Shown here: positions 56,809-64,000 of the stretch, in pieces | Layout: every line of letters begins with the position of its first letter | Numbering within the stretch: position 1 is the stretch's first letter | Source of the DNA: Liolophura sinensis | Taxonomy: Eukaryota; Mollusca; Polyplacophora; Chitonida; Chitonidae | Direction of reading: 5' to 3' | NCBI RefSeq assembly: GCF_032854445.1 | Contig: NC_088295.1 | Span: forward strand, 74,550,028 to 74,614,027 | DNA length: 64,000 bases | Notes under the pieces: model-generated | Database searches by the model: none | Told to the model about the DNA's origin: nothing | What the model saw: only the letters and a program-made list of their open reading frames with translations | Program-made: the position numbers and the translations under genes

Positions 56809-58196
56809 TAGTATTTAAAGATGATGTAAGAATACAGGCTGGTATATTTTCTGTATCAACACAATGTTGCCTAGAGGTGTACTATAGGTTGCTTTGCAGT
56901 TGTCTTTTTAACTTCTCAGCGATGCTGCTGCCAGACAATATATTGAGAATCGCATGTCATTGAATGTCTACGTAATTACACAAATTACACTCTTGGCCTC
57001 AGTTCCTTACCCCGTCATGTCATGTCACAAAACGTAGACCTTGTTACGTTTGTTGTTCACGAACAATCTGAGTATTTACAGCTATAAAGAAGAAAACAAA
57101 CCATTCATTATTCATGATACGCACAGGTACAGTTGTTATCTCGTGTGCATTTAACGCGCTAAAAAGCTGCATCTGCCTTTTAACAAAAAAGATTAGAAAC
57201 CGACGATTTAGAGTAAAAGAACAAAAATAATGAGCCTGGGAGACAATTCGACATAATAGATCAACTTTAAAACATACGTTGTTTTTTAAATGGTAGAAGA
57301 CAGTTTTTAACGTTTTGCAACGCTTTCTAGAGGGCCCTTGATTCAGAGATTTATGGTCACATAGTTTTGCTTACATTAAGTATGCTATACTTTGGTAACT
57401 GCATCACCACTTCGCAATAATGTTTACGGCCTTTGCGCGATATTGTTTATATGTTATTCCCAGATAGGTATGGAAATTATATAATCATTTAGCTTCAACC
57501 TCGTGGTTTTCCTTTATTAAAGACAGGTATAACGTTTTACTCTGTAAACCCACATACAATCAGATTGAGCATCTCTCAGCGTACCATACAAAGGGTGCGA
57601 TCAATAGCACTTATCTCACAGTGCATCCATGTCGGCTTACATGTTACGGCTTTGATGAATCCTACAATTTATTACTACAGTTCAAAAAGCACCACATTAA
57701 CGCCGTTTTATCAGACCCCTGCAGGATGCCAAGCAATGTTCGCTTGGCCGATACTTGTTGGAAGCTTCCAAGGGATGGGAGCCCTATTTGGGCGGCATCC
57801 ATTTTTAGTCTGGTCCTGTATACGTATATACATGAACTCTAGTACAGCTGTGGATCCCGCTATCAGTTGGTAATTATATCCCATTTACTCTGCACAGTGG
57901 CTGATAGGCTTTCTGTACGCATTTACTCTGTACAGACACTGATAGGCTTTCTGTGTACAGACACTGTTTGCGATAATCCTGCTAAGCCCGCTTTCCTACC
58001 ACGTGATTGACCCCACCCTAAGGCTTTGTCTTCTGTCTTCTGTGGCAATGGAAAACTAATGGAGACCTTTCTCATCTTGGGAGTCTGACAATTTACTTTT
58101 CAGTGCTTTTCAGTTGGAATCTACATTGCATACAAAAAGTATCAAGCATAATAAAGACCTTCGATAAAACCGGTACCCTAAGACACATTCAGGGTG

Positions 58197-58200
<4 letters not shown>
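56809..58200. other. No confirmed gene
   Basis: Two overlapping plus-strand frames (57565-57873, 57621-57842) lack known motifs. A 39-bp two-unit repeat with CTGATAGGCTTTCTGT lies at about 57881-57965. Confidence 0.4.

Positions 58201-58278
<78 letters not shown>
58201..58278. repeat. (AT)39 microsatellite
   Basis: Perfect dinucleotide run followed by CATT units (58280-58295). Tyrosine-isoleucine frames across it are artefacts. Confidence 0.98.
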
Positions 58279-58281
<3 letters not shown>

Positions 58282-58290
58282 TTCATTCAT

Positions 58291-58376
58291 TCATTTATTT
58301 GAAGGGTGTTTTACGCCGTACTCAAGAATATTTCACTTATACGACAGCGGCCAGCATTATGGTGAAAGGAAACCTG
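58291..58376 (-). mobile_element. SINE-A 3' fragment
   Basis: TTTATTTGAAGGGTGTTTTA, CGCCGTACTCAAGAATATTT and CCAGCATTATGGTGAAAGG. It ends there. The microsatellite adjoins its tail, a common seed for such expansions. Confidence 0.9.
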
Positions 58377-59017
58377 CAATATATAGTGCAATGAGTTATC
58401 TATAGCAAAACTGTCATCATTTTCACCTTAAAGGCGAACGGGCTAGCTTAGTTTCATGATTCCATCATGAGTTCAGTCAAGAGATTTTGGTATGTACCTG
58501 TCCACGGACATGCGCAATCTGCACCATCCTATAAAAGAATTCGCTGTATGATTACCTAATCCAGGTTTGTAGAATACCATGTAGGCCCACTGTTGGCATA
58601 AGAATGTATACACCCACAAGGCGTAAAACAGTGTAACTACAGCGTACAACGGGAAAATTCCGTCAGCTTAATTAAAAAAACTGATTAACCCGACCTATTT
58701 AAGAAATCACAACTAACTCCAGATATCTGACTGTGATAATGGGCTTGAAGATAAACACATATAAAACCAGTCTATATATGTGTGCCTTAAAACATGTGAC
58801 TGCCAATGAATTCATAGCGTACGGTCATGCTGAGATCCTTTTGCCACCATGGAGTCTCAGGCTGTCCTTTAACGAATGCTTTGAACAGAAATGCTACAAG
58901 AGGCGATGGACTACTGGGGTCGCGAGTACAATGGCCTGAAAGTAGATTTTCATGAAATAGGGTTTATCAGAATTTCATAATGTCTACAGCGTACTAGTGG
59001 TCAGTCTTCATGATGAT
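58377..59017. other. No gene seen
   Basis: Nothing recognised. Confidence 0.45.
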
Positions 59018-59335
59018 ATATTTGATTGCTGTTTACCGCCATACTCAAGAATTTTCACTTATACGTTGGCGGTCAATTTTATAAATGGAGGTAACTGGAG
59101 TGCACGGGTAAACCATCGACCTTTGGCAAGTTATTGACGAACTTGGTGTTTTGCCGTTGGACTGTGCAAACGGTAAAACGAACGTCACCGATGCCTTACT
59201 GTCACCAAGGTCACAAAAGCTGCATGTGAGAACGAGGAAACCCATAAACTGCCTATCCAAGATTGAATTTGAACCCGCATCCCCTGTGTCATAGGGACTG
59301 CAAGCTCATCGCCACTAAGCGTTAAGCTAAGACAC
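59018..59335 (-). mobile_element. SINE-C, near full length
   Basis: The minus-strand 3' domain (TACTCAAGAATTTTCACTTA) is close to SINE-A, but the body differs (GGTAACTGGAGTGCACGGG, GACCTTTGGCAAGTTATTGA). The head region at the right has TTGAACCCGCATCCCC, a tRNA B-box type on the minus strand, and ACTAAGCGTTAAGCTAAGAC. A third tRNA-headed family with the same kind of tail. Confidence 0.75.
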
Positions 59336-59681
59336 GCTTCGTTAAAACAGCTGCTCTTAGAATGACCTCATGGAACTTGGTGTGATTACGACAACTGAGT
59401 TTGCTTATGGTTTGAAGGGCAGGGCATCAGGGCATCGGTTTCAAAGGCAGGGCATCAGGTCATCCGTTTGAAGAATTCCGTTGTTTTACTGAAAAGTTTT
59501 AAAACTTTTAAGCACAGTTTCTGTGGATGACAGGCTGATGAGACACATTCGGAGAATCGAACCTCTAAGTTGGGCACCTATAACCACCAGCAATACGTCA
59601 ACCATGTAGACCATTCGGTAAACAGGCTCTCCACAAACACTGTAGGTATTCTAGGCCTACCTAACTGAGAATATATAAATA
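59336..59681. other. Short duplicated segment
   Basis: GGCAGGGCATCAGG occurs twice (59418, 59442) in a partial tandem repeat. No gene is seen. Confidence 0.5.
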
Positions 59682-59775
59682 CAGATGGTCGTGGGTTTCC
59701 CTCTGGCTCTGCCCGGTTTCCTACCACTAAAAAAAAACCACTAAGAAAACACCAATTAATCAAATAAATAAATAA
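59682..59775 (+). mobile_element. SINE-A fragment with scrambled 3' domain
   Basis: AGATGGTCGTGGGTTTCCC and TCTGCCCGGTTTCCTACCAC are intact. The 3' domain is then mostly replaced by an A-rich run before the terminal ACACCAATTAATCAAATAAA tail. Confidence 0.8.
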
Positions 59776-60673
59776 GTACGCCGTGAACATGCATTAGCGT
59801 ACCCATCTATACAGTGAGCAGAAACCAAAGTTCTCCCAGTTGAACATTTGGGATTAGAAGATGAATAGAACCCAAAATATCCTCCAGAATGAAAAAAATG
59901 TAATCAGAGAAATGTAATCAGAGAAAAAGCCTATGTTTTTTTCAGTATTGGCCTATACCCCTAAGGCAGATAAAGGATGATTTGGATTATAAAGTACAGT
60001 TGACCCACGGCCTGAAATCTATTTAATATAAATACCCTGAGACATAAATTTCTCTAGAGGATTCATATAGTTTATATGTGAAAAATTTGGGTTAATCTTC
60101 AATAGACTTAATACTAGATTTGTCACGTGTCACAAGGAGTCATTCATCTTGCAAGATGACTCACCATGGTTTCGAGAATCGTCCTCCCTGTTTGATTGGT
60201 CAGACTCTAAGTCAGTGAGGCCTGATTGGCTGATCACAAAGTATCACGCATAATACGTTTAGGTTTCCAAAAGCGTCAAGAGAATAGAATTTGCTGAAGA
60301 CCGAAGTACACCTACACAGACAGATGCGAATAGTCCATAGGGGATACTCAGCTGTATAGCAGCCGAGGGGGCCCACAGGCAACTGTGAGAATCCCAACAA
60401 TGACTAATAAGCCGTCGATATTTGCCTATTGCCATAACTGATGATAGCTCAAGGCCGTTTTAGCGGGGTTTTCTCCTTTTCTCCTTACATTCCCAATGGA
60501 CTTTGTGCCCGCATAATAAGATATCATGAGGATAATGTTGCGAGTTCAAGGCAGACCATTTTTTAATTACAAAACATGTCTATTTGATTTCATTTCATTT
60601 ATTTCACCAATGTTGTATTTCGTTAACACTAGTTTTTTATAGGAGTATTGGCGTAAACAGAAACCCCGGGAAG

Positions 60674-60674
<1 letters not shown>
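59776..60674. other. No gene seen
   Basis: Nothing recognised. Confidence 0.45.
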
Positions 60675-60712
<38 letters not shown>

Positions 60713-60945
60713 TTTGATTGGTGTTTACAACGCCCTCAAGAATGTTTCACTTATACGACAGCGGTCAACGTCATGGAGGGAGGAAAAGGGGAGAAGCAGG
60801 GGGGGGACCCACGACCATCCGAAGGTTGCTGATAGACCTTCTCACGTAAGAACCGAGAGGAAACCATCATGAGCTGGATATGAACTCACAGCGACCTCAT
60901 TGGTGAGAGGCACCTGAGTCAATACGCTTCGCTGGCAAGCTAACC
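60675..60945 (-). mobile_element. SINE-A, full length
   Basis: A long TATT tail (about ten units) at the left, all domains in order, and a diverged head end (CTTCGCTGGCAAGCTAACCC). Confidence 0.9.
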
Positions 60946-61191
60946 CAAATATATATACACAGCGTAGGCTATAAATGTAGATAAATATGTGTTATAGAGG
61001 TGAAGTCCATAAACTGATAAGTCATACCTAAGCTATGATACATTAATACGATGAAATTAATCCGGTTTATGGTAATCTTCAGGCGTGGTCCCTAGTGACC
61101 GATTTTTTTCATTCAGTTCAGATTTTAAGCAAGCATTTAAAAAAGGGGTTTAGAAGAAGCTTTCATTGTAGAGGCAACTTCATTCTAGCTA

Positions 61192-61455
61192 GGGGCCTCC
61201 ATGGCTCAGTTGGTTAGCGCGCTAGCGTAGCGTAATGACTCAGGAGTCTCTCGCCAATGCGGTCGCTGTGAGTTCAAGTCCAGCTCATGCTGGCTACCTC
61301 TCTGGCCGTGGGAAGGTCCTCCAGCAACCTGCGGATGGTCGTGGGTTTCCCCAAGGCTGTGCCCGGTTTCCACCCACCATAATGCTGGCCGCCGTGGTAT
61401 AATTGAAATATTCTTGAGTACGGTGTAAAAACAACAATCAAATAAATGAATAAAT
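61192..61455 (+). mobile_element. SINE-A, full length, with TSD
   Basis: The clearest plus-strand full-length copy: A box TGGCTCAGTTGG (61202-61213), B box AGTTCAAGTCC (61271-61281), then the central domain, 3' domain and AAAT/AATG tail. The TSD is TCATTCTAGCTA (61180-61191) against TCATTCTGGCTA (61456-61467). A and B boxes imply an internal RNA polymerase III promoter. Confidence 0.95.
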
Positions 61456-61536
61456 CATTCTGGCTACACGTATGTAAGCTTTGTGAAATATTTGTAAAAG
61501 GCACCGAGGCACGATTTTTGGGGTATATAAATCTTT

Positions 61537-61610
61537 TCTCCCACCATGGCCGCCGTCATATAAGTGAAATATTCTTGAGTATCGTACAGCGTAAAATTCC
61601 AGTGAAATAA
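61537..61610 (+). mobile_element. SINE-A 3' fragment
   Basis: CTCCCACCATGGCCGCCGTC, ATATAAGTGAAATATTCTTG and a short tail (CAGTGAAATAAATT). Confidence 0.85.
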
Positions 61611-62451
61611 ATTTTAACCAAAAGGCCCTAAATTGTTATATTGCTGTATTTGGTATTAACTGTACTTGATGTTTAATTATAACACCCATTTATTATAACA
61701 CCAAGTAGGCTTATCGGCCTTTTTCGAACAGGGTAAAATATAAATTGGGGCTCTTCTGGTGAAGAGCTATGCAAAGCTGACAATTGTGCTTACTATAGCA
61801 TATATGGAGACATCCAAAGATGCGAGGACATTGTATTCACTGACAAATAGAGCTAATGTCTACACGTATCTCATGTAAAAACAAAATGATAAAAATTTTC
61901 CACAGCGTTTCAGTTTGCTTTGTCAGCTTAGGATAATGCCCGCATGTTCGTCGATGAATAGACTGAGCTGCAGACAACCTATGCATCTATGTATCGTGCG
62001 TGTGTGCAAGCACAGGTAACACTATGGGAGATAACTGTGAACATAAACGTTGAACTGCAGACTATCTCCCCTTAACATGGCAACCAGGCATAACAACATC
62101 CTCCATGATTTACACATGCGAAAATTGTATCAAAACCATCTATCAGATTATACGCACAGATAAAACTTGTCATTAATAGATTTTTTCTTATTAGTCAGTT
62201 ATTCAGAATTCAATATCTGTTGCGTCAAACAAACCGTGATCTAGTGTTTAGTGGCCCTAGGATCGACACACGCACGAGCTAGGTGTGTGTTCAGACCTTG
62301 ACTTGGCCTAGCGTTCACTGGAGATTTCTCTTCCATGAAAATGGTATGCATTTGGGAAACGTTTGTAAAAGTTCGTCACAAACTTGCTACTAATCGTCTG
62401 TTTTACGTCACTTTATTTATGACGTCACGAAAAGTTCTACCCACACACCTG
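61611..62451. other. No gene seen
   Basis: Nothing recognised. Confidence 0.45.
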
Positions 62452-62705
62452 GGGTGCGTTCCATTCGTTCCCATGTGGCCACTGGAGGGGGCAGTGATCA
62501 CTGGTGCGTCGTTCCATTGACCACTGGAGGAGACCAATGGCTCCCTTGCGGCCATGGTGCTGACTTGGGTGGAGTCGGTGTATTGTAACGTCATAACTGA
62601 CGGAACTTCATTCGACTTCCGCAATACTGGGACGTCACACTGTATCCTCCATTGGCCACTGAATCTGCCACCAGTGGCGGTCAGATCGACGAATGGAATG
62701 CACCC
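62452..62705. mobile_element. Small inverted-repeat (MITE-like) element
   Basis: GGGTGCGTTCCATTCG (62452-62467) and CGAATGGAATGCACCC (62690-62705) are inverted with one mismatch. Subterminal GGCCACTGG-type blocks also recur inside (62476, 62510, 62654). About 254 bp, GC-richer than its flanks, with no open frame of note. The termini resemble those of hAT-type MITEs from memory, but no 8-bp target duplication is evident. Confidence 0.65.
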
Positions 62706-64000
62706 TCAGCTTGGCCCTTGATTAGAAACGTCGGATGAACTGATAACACAGCCTTTGAGAAAAAGACATCTTCGGATGTAAGTCGATCCGAAGACGGGAG
62801 GAGATTTAATGCTATAAATCTAACTGACAATGGAATACCAAAACCGAGTAAGCCTTCATGAAAGTGTATGTGATATGTATTGACATATAGCTAGGATCTA
62901 CATGTGTGGAAATTATACTACCAGCAGTTATATTGATCTCGCTATATTAATAGCTGACATTTAGTAAGAACGTGAAATGCATGCGCATGATAGCCTACAC
63001 ATATTATGTGATTGGCTGCCAAGGCTCCGTAACTCAAGTCTCAGATATCTAAACCATCTTATAATTAGATGATATACAATGAGTGACCCATTATATCAAA
63101 TATATGAAACGGGTGCATTTTGTAATTTTCATTTGTTGCGATTTTTGGCGATGAACAAATGAAAATTGCATCACGAGTTGAATAAAGGGCCTGGCGCGGT
63201 AAGACGGAAAATCGGCTCCAGAGAGGTACGATAAAAAAAGTACAAGTGTGTAAATTTCCAAATTAGAAATATAAAACATGGTCGAAAGACTCCTGAAAGT
63301 TATATAACCATAAAATAGATGGTTGCTTAATAATACATGTATTACGCCAAACGAGGCACTTTTTACTTTACAATATGAAGGTCAACGTTAACCGGAAAAA
63401 TATCTGAAACTTTCATGTGTGTAATTTACGTACTGTCAAAGTTTCGTTTTGGTTAAAGATTGTCTTCATATGTAAAACATAAACTTTATAATGTGATCTG
63501 TTTTGTCTTATTTTGGCAAGTTTAAAATTCGTGCAACAGACTGGTATAGGTATTCTTCATAGTACACGACGTCAGGACTACACAAGTCAGCGTGAAGAAC
63601 AGGTTGCATCTAGAGAAAGAGTTCGAATCTTTTGTGTCCTTTTCTTTTGTGTATGTGTGAGTAAAGATAGAGGCCGTCTTGCATTAAATAAGTGTTGTCA
63701 TGAATTAGAATGGATAGAGCCAATTAAGCAAGTGAAAAGAAGAATATCTTTATTTCTGAAGATTAACTGGGAAGAATATAAAACAGATCTCAGATTTTGT
63801 GTAATCAGATGCTTAGCAAACATGTACCTCCAAAATTTAAATGCTTCATTGTAAAAGATCCATGCTGAAAACTTTACATGGAAACATAAGGGCCTGTCCA
63901 AAGTTTAGCTAAATTTGGACGGTCAGACCCTTGTAACAGTGATTATGGGATTTGCTACCCAGGTCAAAAATTAAATTAGTACATAGCATAGTATTAGAGT
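62706..64000. other. No confirmed gene
   Basis: A 113-codon plus-strand frame (63513-63854) has mixed composition (cysteine- and lysine-rich) and no recognised motif, and it overlaps a minus-strand frame. I do not call it a gene. Confidence 0.4.

Noticed and set aside
57565-57873. 102-codon hydrophobic protein
   Set aside because: Two different frames are open over the same stretch and neither has a known motif or splice context.
61192-61270. Functional tRNA gene
   Set aside because: A tRNA-like head with A and B boxes, but followed by SINE central and 3' domains and flanked by a SINE-type TSD.
63513-63854. 113-codon plus-strand protein near the window end
   Set aside because: No homology that I can recognise, no clear start context, and an overlapping antisense frame; it cannot be distinguished from chance.

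Overview
This is a eukaryotic, gene-poor and repeat-rich window. It most likely comes from a marine mollusc or another lophotrochozoan. The reasons are many copies of tRNA-derived SINEs of the type common in mollusc genomes (tRNA-like head with A and B boxes, a conserved 3' domain, and an AAAT or CACT tail), AT-rich intergenic sequence, interspersed minisatellites, and no bacterial-style gene packing. No long intact protein-coding gene is visible. All identities are from reading the sequence; no search was run.

Region by region. 1-3.6 kb: a SINE cut by the window edge, a dispersed repeat (R1), a cluster of locally duplicated segments and a degenerate tandem array, and a 20-bp minisatellite broken by a SINE-B fragment. 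4.1-15.9 kb: the best host-gene candidate, a signal-peptide exon (4116-4190) and a phase-compatible cysteine-rich terminal exon (15779-15892), separated by about 11.6 kb of intron-like sequence with SINEs. 9.0-20.7 kb: two anciently duplicated modules (X: 8990/18550; Y: 15985/19270). 24.5-25.0 kb: a CpG-rich, promoter-like segment. 26.4-31.2 kb: a decayed but nearly complete LINE with RNase H (I-like superfamily), carrying ORF1 zinc knuckles, endonuclease, reverse transcriptase and RNase H, with a SINE inserted in its 3' region. 37-57 kb: a mosaic of paralogous blocks in direct and inverted orientation. It includes two related 60-bp minisatellite arrays and three copies of an approximately 750-830 bp nonautonomous DNA transposon with long inverted repeats, two of which have recognisable pre-insertion sites in sister blocks. 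57-64 kb: more SINEs, an (AT)39 tract, and a small inverted-repeat element at 62.45 kb.

Three tRNA-headed SINE families (here called A, B and C) are present and share a related 3' tail, which suggests mobilisation by one LINE machinery. Several copies have clear target-site duplications, so insertion boundaries can be given to the base. The LINE seen here is too degraded to be the active source, and its 3' end does not visibly match the SINE tails.
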